The position numbers were made by a program, and so were the translations under genes. The notes under the pieces are model-generated. The model was not told the origin of the DNA. It did not search any database and saw only the letters and a program-made list of their open reading frames with translations. From Ciceribacter sichuanensis (GTDB taxonomy: Bacteria; Pseudomonadota; Alphaproteobacteria; Rhizobiales; Rhizobiaceae), in NCBI RefSeq assembly GCF_024055605.1, contig NZ_JAMXLX010000003.1, forward strand, positions 124,001 through 188,000: a DNA stretch of 64,000 nt. The letters are read 5' to 3'. Within the stretch, counting starts at the first letter, position 1. The number at the start of each line of letters is the position of its first letter. This document shows positions 49,467 to 58,492 of this stretch, one piece after another.

Positions 49467-49490
49467 AAAAGCCCGGTTTTCCGGGCTTTT
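49467..49490. terminator. Bidirectional terminator-like hairpin between divergent genes
   Basis: AAAAGCCCGG (49467-49476), TTTT, CCGGGCTTTT (49481-49490), a perfect palindrome with A and T runs on both sides. It lies upstream of both neighbours, so it does not end an annotated gene. Confidence 0.7.
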
Positions 49491-49533
49491 CGAGGCGTCG
49501 TGATTTTTTCTCGAAAATTTCGTCATTTCCCTG

Positions 49534-49562
49534 TTGCATTTGAAAAATGATTGGGCCATATA
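49534..49562 (+). promoter_or_regulatory. Promoter of the tRNA-Gly gene
   Basis: TTGCAT (49534-49539), 17-base spacer, CATATA (49557-49562), about 60 bases before the tRNA 5' end and set in AT-rich sequence. Confidence 0.6.
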
Positions 49563-49625
49563 CCGCCCGTCGCCGCAACGCAGACGACCTTCGATCCACC
49601 GACTACCCCCGGATCGTCGACATGA

Positions 49626-49700
49626 GCGGGTGTAGCTCAGGGGTAGAGCACAACCTTGCCAAGGTTGGGGTCGGGCGTTCGAATCGCCTCACCCGCTCCA
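49626..49700 (+). tRNA. tRNA-Gly (GCC)
   Basis: A 75-base tRNA with CCA encoded. Acceptor arms GCGGGTG and CACCCGC pair fully, the D-arm GCTC-AGGGGTA-GAGC, the anticodon arm CAACCTTGCCAAGGTTG with anticodon GCC, and the T-arm GGGCGTTCGAATCGCC with TTCGAAT are all present. Confidence 0.97.
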
Positions 49701-49815
49701 GTTTTCCTTCCGAAAAGAACAGCGCAAAGCAGCCTTGCTGCTGCCCGGATCAATACGGCAGACAGACGCAGTTTCGCGTCCTATAGTCCCTCGATCCGCA
49801 TCGGAGGGGGACGGC

Positions 49816-50583
49816 ATGGCCGACAGGTTGAAGGGCAAGATTGCGATCGTTTCCGGCGGGGCGACCGGCATGGGCGGGGCGGCGTCGAGGCTTTTTGCGG
49901 CGGAGGGCGCCAAGGTCGCCATCATCGACCGCAATGGCGAAGAGGCAGCCCGGACCGTGGCTGCCATCCGCGAGGCGGGCGGCACGGCGGAGCACTGGGT
50001 CGCCGATGTTTCCGACGAAAAAGCCGTCAACAATGCCGTGAAGGGCGCCGAGGCGCATTTCGGTCCGGTGACCGTTCTCTTCAATCACGCAGGCACGATC
50101 GTCATCAAGCCTTTCCTCGAAACCACGACCGAGGAATGGGACTGGCTGCACGCCGTCAATGTCCGTTCGATGTTCCTGATGACCAAGGCGGTGCTGCCGG
50201 GAATGATTGGCGCTGGCGGCGGTTCGATCGTCTGTACCTCATCGATTTCGGCCGTGGCGGCAACGCCGATGGAAGTGCTCTACGACACGACGAAGGGCGC
50301 CGTGCACATGTTCGCCCGCGCGATCGCGGTCGAGTTCCGCGACCGGAACATCCGCTGCAATGCCGTCTGCCCCGGCTTCATCCGCACGCCGCACGGGCTT
50401 CGGGAAGTGGCGGAGCTTACCGCCCATGGAGTCGATGTCTCCGAGGCCGCGATTGCCGCTCAGCAGGGCCGCATCGGCGAACCGGAAGACGTGGCGCGCG
50501 CCGCGCTCTATCTGGCAAGTGACGAATCGAATTTCGTCAACGGCGCGCATCTCTTCGTCGATAACGGCTTCACCGCCATCTGA
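49816..50583 (+). CDS. SDR-family oxidoreductase
   Basis: Classical short-chain dehydrogenase of 255 residues. The cofactor motif is [11 protein letters not shown] (about 13-23), the NAG-like motif is NHAG, the catalytic Ser lies in CTSSIS and the Y-x3-K pair is YDTTK. ID following the second strand favours NAD over NADP. The substrate is not predictable. Start at 49816 has GGAGGGGG upstream; the 27 codons before it overlap the region after the tRNA gene. Confidence 0.92.
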   Translation: MADRLKGKIAIVSGGATGMGGAASRLFAAEGAKVAIIDRNGEEAARTVAAIREAGGTAEHWVADVSDEKAVNNAVKGAEAHFGPVTVLFNHAGTIVIKPFLETTTEEWDWLHAVNVRSMFLMTKAVLPGMIGAGGGSIVCTSSISAVAATPMEVLYDTTKGAVHMFARAIAVEFRDRNIRCNAVCPGFIRTPHGLREVAELTAHGVDVSEAAIAAQQGRIGEPEDVARAALYLASDESNFVNGAHLFVDNGFTAI

Positions 50584-50628
50584 GGGAGCGTCCAAGGCCC
50601 CCCGGCCTCTTATGGGCCGAGGACCATC

Positions 50629-51639
50629 TCAGATCCGTGAGAAGACGTAGTCGGTTTCCTGCCTCAGGACCTCACCGGGCCGGAGCACCGCGCTCGGGAA
50701 ACCGGCGTGGTTGATGGCGTCGGGCCAGATCTGGGTTTCGAGGCAGAAACCGGCATAGGGGCCGTATGTTTTGCCGTCCAGTCCGGGAACGGGAATGTCG
50801 ACATAGACGCCTGCGTAGAACTGCACGCCTGGCTCGGTGGTGCGCATTTCCATGTTGACGCCGGAATTGATGCTGCGGGCAAGCGCCACGCTGCGCTTTG
50901 GCGTGCGGGTCGGGGAGAGGCAGAAATTGTGGTCGTAGGGCACCTGTGCGGCGTCGATCTCGCGACGGATCGGACGCATGTCCCTGAAGTCGAACGGCGT
51001 TCCTTCCACCGGGCGGATCTCACCGGTCGGGATCAGCACGTTATCGACCGGCAGGTAATGATCGGCGGCGATCATCAGGTCGTGGCCGAGGATATCGGCG
51101 CTGCCGTCGAGATTGAAATAGGCATGCTGGCAGATATTGGCGAGCGTCGGCTGATCCGTCTCGCTTTCATAGACGACAGACAGCACGCCTTCGTCCCTGA
51201 GCTGGTAGGTGGCGGTGATCCGGCAATTGCCGGGATAGCCGGCGCGGCCGTCCGGATCGGTGATCGCCAGCGTTACGCTGTCAGAAGATAAGCCGATGAT
51301 CCGCCAGTTCCGTTTCGCAATGCCGTCGGAGCCGCCATGCAGGTGGTTGACGTCGTTTTCGTTGCGTTCGAGCCGATACGGCTTGCCGTCGAGCGTGAAA
51401 GCGCCGCCAGCGATGCGGTTGGAACAGCGGCCGGGGGTTGCGCCGAAATAGGGCGAATGGCGCTCATAATCCTCCAGCCGGTCGAAACCGAGCACCAAGG
51501 GTGCAACATGGCCGTCGAGACGCAGGTCCTGGATCGACGCGCCATAGGTCATGATGCGGGCCGTCAGGCCGCCGGCCGAAAGCGTGACGCGTTCGACCGT
51601 CTCGCCGCTTGCGGTCTGTCCGAAAATCTCTTTCTGCAT
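50629..51639 (-). CDS. galM: Aldose 1-epimerase (galactose mutarotase)
   Basis: GalM-family enzyme interconverting alpha and beta anomers of hexoses, 336 residues. Recognised pieces are FGATPGRCSNRIAGGAF, NHLHGG with the first catalytic histidine, ICQHAYFNLDG with the second, and the C-terminal glutamate in GFCLETQIWPDA. It lies 40 bases after the VWA gene on the same strand. No galactose operon is nearby, so the sugar is unclear. Confidence 0.93.
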   Translation of the reverse strand: MQKEIFGQTASGETVERVTLSAGGLTARIMTYGASIQDLRLDGHVAPLVLGFDRLEDYERHSPYFGATPGRCSNRIAGGAFTLDGKPYRLERNENDVNHLHGGSDGIAKRNWRIIGLSSDSVTLAITDPDGRAGYPGNCRITATYQLRDEGVLSVVYESETDQPTLANICQHAYFNLDGSADILGHDLMIAADHYLPVDNVLIPTGEIRPVEGTPFDFRDMRPIRREIDAAQVPYDHNFCLSPTRTPKRSVALARSINSGVNMEMRTTEPGVQFYAGVYVDIPVPGLDGKTYGPYAGFCLETQIWPDAINHAGFPSAVLRPGEVLRQETDYVFSRI

Positions 51640-51679
51640 GGCGTGATCCTGGCTTGGGAAATGGTGAGGAGATGAAAAT

Positions 51680-52864
51680 TCAGCGGGAAAGTTCTCTCGC
51701 CGCGGTTTCGAGGCCGCCGAGCGTCAACGGAAACATGCGGTCGCCCATCAGCCGACGAACGAGGCCGACCGATGTCGTATAGCCCCAGCGGTCCTCCTGC
51801 AACGGATTGAGCCAGAGGCTCTTTCTGAAATGGCCCGTCAGCCGGTCGATCCAGACCGCGCCGGCTTCGGTGTTCCAATGTTCGACGGAACCGCCGGGAT
51901 GGGTGATCTCGTAGGGGCTCATCGAGGCATCGCCGACGAAGATCAGGCGGTAGTCGGAACCATATGTTCTGATCACGTCCTCGGTCGCCATCACTTCGGA
52001 GTGACGGCGGCGATTGTCCTTCCACACCCGTTCATAGGGGCAGTTGTGGAAGTAGAAGTAGTCCATGTGCCGGAATTCGGAGCGGGCGGCGGAGAAGAGT
52101 TCCTCGACGATGCGGATGTGATCGTCCATGGAACCGCCGATATCGAAAAACATCAGCAGCTTGACGGCATTGCGCCGTTCCGGCCGCGTCTTCACGTCGA
52201 GATAGCCGTGCTCGGCGGTGGAGCGGATCGTACCGGGCAGGTCGAATTCGTCGGCGGCGCCCTCGCGAATGAAGCGGCGGAGCCGCCTCAGCGCCACCTT
52301 GATGTTGCGGGTTCCAAGCTCGACCCCGTCGTCGAGATTGCGGAATTCGCGCTTGTCCCAGACCTTCACCGCCCGTCGATGGCGCGATTCGTTCTGGCCG
52401 ATGCGGATGCCTTCGGGATTGTAGCCATAGGCGCCGAAGGGGGAGGTTCCGGCGGTGCCGATCCATTTGGAACCGCCCTGATGGCGGCCCTTCTGCTCGG
52501 AAAGCCGCTGGCGCAGCGTCTCCATCAGCTTGTCGAAGCCGCCGAGGGCCTCGACCAGTTTCCTGTCCTCTTCCGAAAGGTGCTTTTCGGCCAGCCTGCG
52601 CAGCCATTCCTCGGGGATCGGCACGGTTTCCACGCCGTCGGCGCCGGAGGTGCTCTCCAGTCCGCCGAAGATCTCGGAAAACACCCGGTCGAACCGGTCG
52701 ATATGCCGTTCGTCTTTCACCAGCGCGGTGCGGGCGAGGAAATAGAAGGCTTCGGTGTCGAAATCGGCGAGCCCCGCTTCCACGCCCTCGAGAAGCGCCA
52801 GGAATTCCCGGAGCGTCACCGGGATCCGCGCTTCCTTGAGCTTGAGGAAGAAGGGGATGAACAT
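51680..52864 (-). CDS. VWA (CoxE-like) domain protein
   Basis: A 394-residue protein of the CoxE/YehP-like VWA group. A helical N-terminal part (to about 170) is followed by a von Willebrand factor A domain whose metal-site motif reads MFFDIGGSMDDH, that is DxGxS in place of DxSxS, a variant normal in this group. Such proteins usually act with a MoxR ATPase as a chaperone for metal-enzyme assembly. A MoxR gene lies 2.1 kb upstream on the same strand with three other genes between. Confidence 0.88.
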   Translation of the reverse strand: MFIPFFLKLKEARIPVTLREFLALLEGVEAGLADFDTEAFYFLARTALVKDERHIDRFDRVFSEIFGGLESTSGADGVETVPIPEEWLRRLAEKHLSEEDRKLVEALGGFDKLMETLRQRLSEQKGRHQGGSKWIGTAGTSPFGAYGYNPEGIRIGQNESRHRRAVKVWDKREFRNLDDGVELGTRNIKVALRRLRRFIREGAADEFDLPGTIRSTAEHGYLDVKTRPERRNAVKLLMFFDIGGSMDDHIRIVEELFSAARSEFRHMDYFYFHNCPYERVWKDNRRRHSEVMATEDVIRTYGSDYRLIFVGDASMSPYEITHPGGSVEHWNTEAGAVWIDRLTGHFRKSLWLNPLQEDRWGYTTSVGLVRRLMGDRMFPLTLGGLETAARELSR

Positions 52865-52870
52865 CCGGGC

Positions 52871-53323
52871 TCAGAAGTTCTTCTGATAGACGAGGAAGGG
52901 GGTTTTTTCCGCGATGCGGTCGTAGAGCCGGCGGGCGGTGGCGTTGAATTCCTGCGTCATCCAGTAGACCTCCTTCGAGCCTTCCGCCTTGGCCTTCTCA
53001 TAGACCGCCTCGATCAGCGCGCGGCCGATACCGGTGCCGCGGACCTCAGGGTCGGCGTAGAGATCCTGAAGATAGCACACATTGTCGATATGCCAGCAGG
53101 AACGATGGAAGAGATAATGCGCAAGGCCGGCGGGCCGGCCATCGACCAGCGCGAGGAGACCGCTGTATTCGCCCGGTGCTCCACCCGTCAGCCGGGCGAA
53201 GGTCGTGGCATAGATCTCCTCCGGCAGTTCGGTTTCGTAGAAGGCCAGATAGGCCTTCCACAACCGCCGCCATTCGGTTTCGTCTGCTGCCGTGAGCGGA
53301 CGGATCTCGACGGTTCCCGCCAT
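52871..53323 (-). CDS. GNAT-family N-acetyltransferase
   Basis: GCN5-related acetyltransferase of 150 residues. The acetyl-CoA-binding motif A is visible as LYADPEVRGTGIGRALIEAV (the R/Q-x2-G-x-G/A pattern RGTGIG). Substrate unknown. The start MAGTVEIRPLT at 53323 is four bases after the metA stop, so it is probably translated from the metA transcript. The VWA gene starts six bases after it ends. Confidence 0.9.
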   Translation of the reverse strand: MAGTVEIRPLTAADETEWRRLWKAYLAFYETELPEEIYATTFARLTGGAPGEYSGLLALVDGRPAGLAHYLFHRSCWHIDNVCYLQDLYADPEVRGTGIGRALIEAVYEKAKAEGSKEVYWMTQEFNATARRLYDRIAEKTPFLVYQKNF

Positions 53324-53327
53324 GGGC

Positions 53328-54257
53328 TCAGGTCTCCTTGCCGGTGCCGATGGCATCCAGATCGTAGGGTGTCGTCTGGTAGATCTCGTTGATCCAGTTT
53401 CCGAACAGCAGATGGGCATGGCTGCGCCAGCGGTTCAAGGGAGTGATCTCCGGATCGTTGTGCGGGAAATAGTCGTGTGGCATCTTGATCGGCACGCCGG
53501 AATTGACGTCGCGGAAGTACTCGTCGCCGAGCGAGGTCGAGTCGTATTCGACATGGTTGAACATGTAGAGCCGGTTGCCGCGCTTCTCATGCACGAGGCA
53601 GACGCCCATTTCATCCGACTCCATCAGGATCTCCAGCCCCGGAACACCCTCGATATCGTCGCGGCGGACCTCGGTCCAGCGGGAAACGGGCACCTGGAAG
53701 TCATCCGAGAAACCATTGAGGTAGATGGAGGACGGAGCAAGGTTGCGGTGGCGGTAGACGCCGAAGGCCTTTTCCTTCAGGTCATGCTTTGGCACACTGT
53801 GGAAGTGATAGATCGCTGCCATTGCGCCCCAGCAGACGTTCATCGTCGAATGGACGTTGGTTTCCGTCCAGTCGAGGATCTTTTCCATCTCGGGCCAGTA
53901 GGTGACTTCTTCGTAAGGCAGCGTCTCGACCGGCGCGCCGGTGATGATGAAGCCGTCGAACTTGCGGTCCTGCACTTCCTCCCAGGTCTGGTAGAAGGAA
54001 AGGAGGTGTTCCTCCGGCGTGTTCTTGGCCTTGTGGCCGCCGATGCGCACGAGGCTCAGTTCCACCTGCAGCGGCGATGCGCCGATCAGACGGGCGAACT
54101 GCACTTCCGTCTTGATCTTGTTCGGCATGAGATTGAGCAGCCCGATCTGCAACGGGCGGATATCCTGACGGATAGCGGCCGTTTCAGTCATCACCCGAAC
54201 GCCCTCATGCACGAGGGTTTCAAAGGCGGGCAGGGTATCGGGTATCTTGATCGGCAT
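53328..54257 (-). CDS. metA: Homoserine O-acyltransferase MetA, predicted acetyltransferase
   Basis: First step of methionine synthesis from homoserine, 309 residues. Catalytic C142 lies in NVCWGAMA, and the histidine and glutamate of the triad are in the region after FNHVEYD. Residue 111, in the motif GAPVE, is Glu. In characterised MetA enzymes Glu111 goes with acetyl-CoA and Gly111 (as in E. coli) with succinyl-CoA, so O-acetyl-L-homoserine is the predicted product. A SAM-II riboswitch and a terminator precede it. Confidence 0.95.
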   Translation of the reverse strand: MPIKIPDTLPAFETLVHEGVRVMTETAAIRQDIRPLQIGLLNLMPNKIKTEVQFARLIGASPLQVELSLVRIGGHKAKNTPEEHLLSFYQTWEEVQDRKFDGFIITGAPVETLPYEEVTYWPEMEKILDWTETNVHSTMNVCWGAMAAIYHFHSVPKHDLKEKAFGVYRHRNLAPSSIYLNGFSDDFQVPVSRWTEVRRDDIEGVPGLEILMESDEMGVCLVHEKRGNRLYMFNHVEYDSTSLGDEYFRDVNSGVPIKMPHDYFPHNDPEITPLNRWRSHAHLLFGNWINEIYQTTPYDLDAIGTGKET

Positions 54258-54315
54258 GTTCGAACTCGACTTTCCGTGTCATGGCGGTCCGGACAGGTCC
54301 GGCACCGCGCACATA

Positions 54316-54352
54316 CAAAAAAACCGGCAGCTTCCAATATCGCTACCGGTCC
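54316..54352 (-). terminator. Attenuator terminator between the SAM-II aptamer and metA
   Basis: On the minus strand ACCGGTAGC (54342-54350) pairs with GCTGCCGGT (54323-54331), one wobble, followed by seven Ts. It lies between aptamer and start codon, as expected for control by transcription termination. Confidence 0.85.
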
Positions 54353-54378
54353 TCGGAAAGTTTTTCGAACTCGCCTCG

Positions 54379-54433
54379 GCCCTTTAGCGACTTATTTAAC
54401 GTGGCTGCAAGCCGGCCGGCCAAATCACCACGA
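54379..54433 (-). ncRNA. SAM-II riboswitch upstream of metA
   Basis: On the minus strand the sequence runs CGTGGTGATTTGGCC, then GCTTGCAGCCACGTTAAA and AAGTCGCTAAAGG, which matches the short H-type pseudoknot of the alphaproteobacterial SAM-II (metA) motif. High S-adenosylmethionine is expected to lower metA expression. Confidence 0.94.
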
Positions 54434-54440
54434 GGTCAGT

Positions 54441-54469
54441 CCTTTACGCCTGTCGGCGGCACGAATCAA
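54441..54469 (-). promoter_or_regulatory. Candidate metA promoter overlapping the NUDIX gene end
   Basis: On the minus strand TTGATT (54464-54469), 17 bases, TAAAGG (54441-54446). Transcription would start just before the SAM-II aptamer. The -35 lies on the last codons of the NUDIX gene. Confidence 0.45.
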
Positions 54470-54959
54470 CGGAAAAGGTTTTCGCGGTGCAGCACGGGCG
54501 TGACCGGCTTTCCGGGGAGGTGGGCAAGCGCATCCGCCATGCCGTAGCCGAGCCTTTGACGGGCCTCGTCCAACTCGAGCCAGAACAGGCGGAAGCGGAT
54601 CGGCTCGCCGCCGCCGAACGGCATGGTTTCCCAATGGACCCAGGTTTCTGCCGGCTCTTGCGACAGCGCTACATGAAAATAGGAGCGCCGGTGGGTGATG
54701 AGTGATCCCTTCTGCTCGAAGCGGTAGTCGCAGGTCTCGATCAGCCGGAACGGTGCCTTCGGCTCAAGCCCGGTTTCCTCGGCGAATTCCCTCAAGGCAG
54801 CGCGCTCGACGGTTTCCGGATGCTCCACCGTGCCGCCGGGAACCTGAAGTGCGATTTCGGGAAAGTCCGGTTCGTCGAAAACGAGAAGGCGATCGCGCCA
54901 TGTCGCGTAGATCAGGACCTTGAATGCATCAGGCATCCCATCAGGCATCGCATCGCGCG

Positions 54960-54963
<4 letters not shown>
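54466..54963 (-). CDS. NUDIX hydrolase
   Basis: Nucleoside-diphosphate-linked hydrolase of 165 residues. The full Nudix box is present: G-x5-E-x7-REFAEETG, from GGTVEHPETVERAALR onward (about 42-66). Substrate cannot be assigned. Its ATG overlaps the MoxR stop codon (ATGA), so it is translationally coupled to MoxR. The metA riboswitch begins 33 bases after it. Confidence 0.92.
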
Positions 54964-55802
<839 letters not shown>

Positions 55803-55957
55803 GGTCTTCTTCCCGTTTTTGGTCGGCCGGAAAGTAATGGGAGGGAAGGTGCGGTGCAAGGTGGACATTGGTTGCCGTTTCTCGCGCCTTACGCAGCCTG
55901 ACGACGGTTTGCCGAAGCGCTTTCCCTTTCGCTGCAAGATGCGCTATGGGCAGAGCC

Positions 55958-56608
55958 ATGAGGAAAAACAGCTTCACCATCCTGCTCGGCGGGCAACTGA
56001 CTGCGACCGACCGCCTGAAGGCGGCGATTGCCGGGAGCCGCGTGATCGCAGCCGATGGCGGCATGCGCCATGCGGCGGCGCTCGGCCTCACGCCCGAACT
56101 CTGGGTGGGCGATTTCGATTCCTCGCCGGAAGACCTGTCCAGGGATTTTCCCGATGTGCCGAAAATGCCCTATCCGGCGCAGAAGGCCGAGACCGACGGG
56201 GCCATCGCCATCGGCGAGGCTCTCGCACGCGGCGCCGAAAGCCTGATCCTTGCCGGCGCGCTCGGCGGCGAGCGGTCCGATCACGCACTGATGCACATGC
56301 TGCAGGCGATCAGCCTCGCCAGGCAAGGCCACGACATTCTCCTGACATCCGGCGAGGAAGAGTTCTATCCGCTGCTGCCCGGAGAGCGCGTCATCGACCT
56401 GCCGAAGGGTTCGCTGTTTTCCATTCTCGGATTTTCGCCACTGACAGGGCTTTCGATCCGCAATGCCCGTTATCCGCTCGACGATTTCCAACTGCCGTTC
56501 GGTTCGTCGCGTACCGTTTCCAATGTGGCGGAAGGTCCGATCGCGCTGTCGCTGAAAAGCGGCGACGCGATCCTGCTTGCCCGTCCCTATGACATGACCG
56601 GAGCCTGA
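55958..56608 (+). CDS. thiN: Thiamine diphosphokinase
   Basis: Transfers diphosphate from ATP to thiamine to give TPP, 216 residues. The family pattern is clear: ILLGGQLTATDRL near the N-terminus, VIAADGGMRHA, WVGDFDSS (metal and substrate binding), KAETDGAIAI and LAGALGGERSDHALMH. Start at 55958 gives the usual N-terminus; Met at 55946 is possible. The ABC-F gene starts four bases after it. With thiBPQ 4 kb away it would let the cell use imported thiamine. Confidence 0.92.
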   Translation: MRKNSFTILLGGQLTATDRLKAAIAGSRVIAADGGMRHAAALGLTPELWVGDFDSSPEDLSRDFPDVPKMPYPAQKAETDGAIAIGEALARGAESLILAGALGGERSDHALMHMLQAISLARQGHDILLTSGEEEFYPLLPGERVIDLPKGSLFSILGFSPLTGLSIRNARYPLDDFQLPFGSSRTVSNVAEGPIALSLKSGDAILLARPYDMTGA

Positions 56609-56612
56609 AGCC

Positions 56613-58445
56613 TTGGCGCCTCCCATCCTGAAACTCGATGACATCTTCCTCTCCTTTGGCGGTACGCCGCTGCTTGCCGGCGCCAGCCTGCAGGTGGAGC
56701 CCGGAGATCGGATCTGCCTTGTCGGCCGCAACGGTTCGGGCAAGTCGACGCTGATGAAAATCGCGGCGGGCATTGTCGAAGCGCAGTCGGGCGAGGTCTT
56801 CCGTCATCCGGCGGCGACCATCCGCTATCTGGAACAGGCCCCCGATTTCGCCGGTTTCTCGACGGTGCAGGCCTATGCCGAGGCAGGACTTGGACCAGGC
56901 GACGATCCCTATCGCGTCACCTATCTGCTCGAACATCTGGGGCTGACGGGCCACGAGAATCCGAACAGCCTTTCCGGCGGCGAGGCGCGCCGGGCGGCGC
57001 TGGCGCGGGTGCTTGCGCCCGAACCCGATATCCTGATGCTCGACGAGCCGACCAACCATCTCGACCTTCCGACCATCGAATGGCTGGAAAGCGAGTTGCA
57101 GAAGACCCGCAGCGCGCTGGTGCTGATCAGCCACGACCGTCGCTTCCTTGAAAAGGTTTCCACCGCGACCGTCTGGCTCGACCGCGGTCTTTCGCGCCGG
57201 CTCAACCGGGGTTTCGGCCATTTCGAGGAATGGCGCGATAAGGTGCTCGAGGAAGAGGAAATCGAGCAGCACAAGCTCGGCAAGGCGATCGAGCGTGAGG
57301 AACACTGGCTGCGCTATGGCGTGACCGCGCGGCGCAAGCGCAATATGCGCCGGCTCGGCAATCTGCAGAATCTCCGCGCCGAATATCGCGGTCACAAGGG
57401 GCCGCAGGGTACCATCCAGGCCAGCGCCACCGAGGGCCGGGAAAGCGGCAAGCTGGTGATCGAGGCGGACAAGATCACCAAGGCCTATGGCGAGCGCACC
57501 ATCGTCGCGCCGTTTTCCATCCGCGTGCATCGCGGCGACTGTATCGGCCTGATCGGCCCGAACGGGGCCGGCAAGACGACGCTTCTCAAGATGCTGACCG
57601 GTCAGCTCGACCCCGACAGCGGCACGGTGAAGCTCGGCACCAATCTCGAAATCGCGGTTCTGGACCAGAAGCGCGAAGGGTTGAACCCCGACGAGACGCT
57701 CGCTCATTACCTGACGGACGGGCGCGGCGAAAACCTGCTGGTCAATGGCGAGCAGAAGCATGTGACCGGCTACATGAAGGACTTCCTGTTTCAGCCCGAA
57801 CAGGCCCGCACGCCGATCCGCAATCTCTCCGGCGGCGAGCGCGCCCGGCTGATGCTGGCCCGGATCATGGCGAAATCCTCGAACCTGCTCATCCTCGACG
57901 AGCCGACCAACGATCTCGACATCGAGACGCTCGATCTTCTGCAGGAGATCGTCGCGGGATATTCGGGAACCGTCATCCTCGTCAGCCACGACCGCGACTT
58001 TCTCGACCGGACGGTGACGTCCACCATTGCACCGGTGGATCCGGAACATCCGGATGGCCGCTGGATCGAATATGCCGGTGGTTATTCCGACATGCTCGCC
58101 CAGCGCAAGGGGGCGGAAGAAGAGCGTAAGCGGGTGGAGAAAGCGGAGAAGGCTAAGGCTTCCGGCAGCGCGGACAAGTCTGCCTCGGACCAGGGGTCCA
58201 AGGGCAAGGGCAAGCTCTCCTACAAGCAGAAATTCGCGCTCGAAAACCTGCCGAAGGAGATGGAGAAGACGGAGAAGGAAATCGCTGCCCGCGAGGCGAA
58301 GATGGCCGATCCGAAGCTCTTCACCAAGGACCCTGCGACCTTCAACAGGCTCGCCGCCGAAATGGAAAAGCTGCGCGCCGATCTCACCCGCATGGAAGAG
58401 GAATGGCTGGAACTGGAGATGCTGCGCGAGGAGCTGGAGGGCTGA
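56613..58445 (+). CDS. ABC-F family ATPase (Uup-like)
   Basis: Soluble protein with two ABC ATPase domains and no membrane helices, 610 residues. First Walker A GRNGSGKST (about 37-45) and LSGGEARRA; second GPNGAGKTT (about 318-326) and LSGGERARL; each with an intact Walker B LDEPTN. A linker and a charged coiled-coil C-terminal domain (about 490-610, Lys/Glu-rich) point to the Uup subgroup. ABC-F proteins act on ribosomes or, for Uup, also on branched DNA. The start codon is TTG with GGAGCC upstream, four bases after the kinase stop. Confidence 0.93.
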   Translation: MAPPILKLDDIFLSFGGTPLLAGASLQVEPGDRICLVGRNGSGKSTLMKIAAGIVEAQSGEVFRHPAATIRYLEQAPDFAGFSTVQAYAEAGLGPGDDPYRVTYLLEHLGLTGHENPNSLSGGEARRAALARVLAPEPDILMLDEPTNHLDLPTIEWLESELQKTRSALVLISHDRRFLEKVSTATVWLDRGLSRRLNRGFGHFEEWRDKVLEEEEIEQHKLGKAIEREEHWLRYGVTARRKRNMRRLGNLQNLRAEYRGHKGPQGTIQASATEGRESGKLVIEADKITKAYGERTIVAPFSIRVHRGDCIGLIGPNGAGKTTLLKMLTGQLDPDSGTVKLGTNLEIAVLDQKREGLNPDETLAHYLTDGRGENLLVNGEQKHVTGYMKDFLFQPEQARTPIRNLSGGERARLMLARIMAKSSNLLILDEPTNDLDIETLDLLQEIVAGYSGTVILVSHDRDFLDRTVTSTIAPVDPEHPDGRWIEYAGGYSDMLAQRKGAEEERKRVEKAEKAKASGSADKSASDQGSKGKGKLSYKQKFALENLPKEMEKTEKEIAAREAKMADPKLFTKDPATFNRLAAEMEKLRADLTRMEEEWLELEMLREELEG

Positions 58446-58492
58446 GGCCCAAGGCTCAAAGCAGCGCGTACCGCCTGCAGCGGCTTCCTGCC

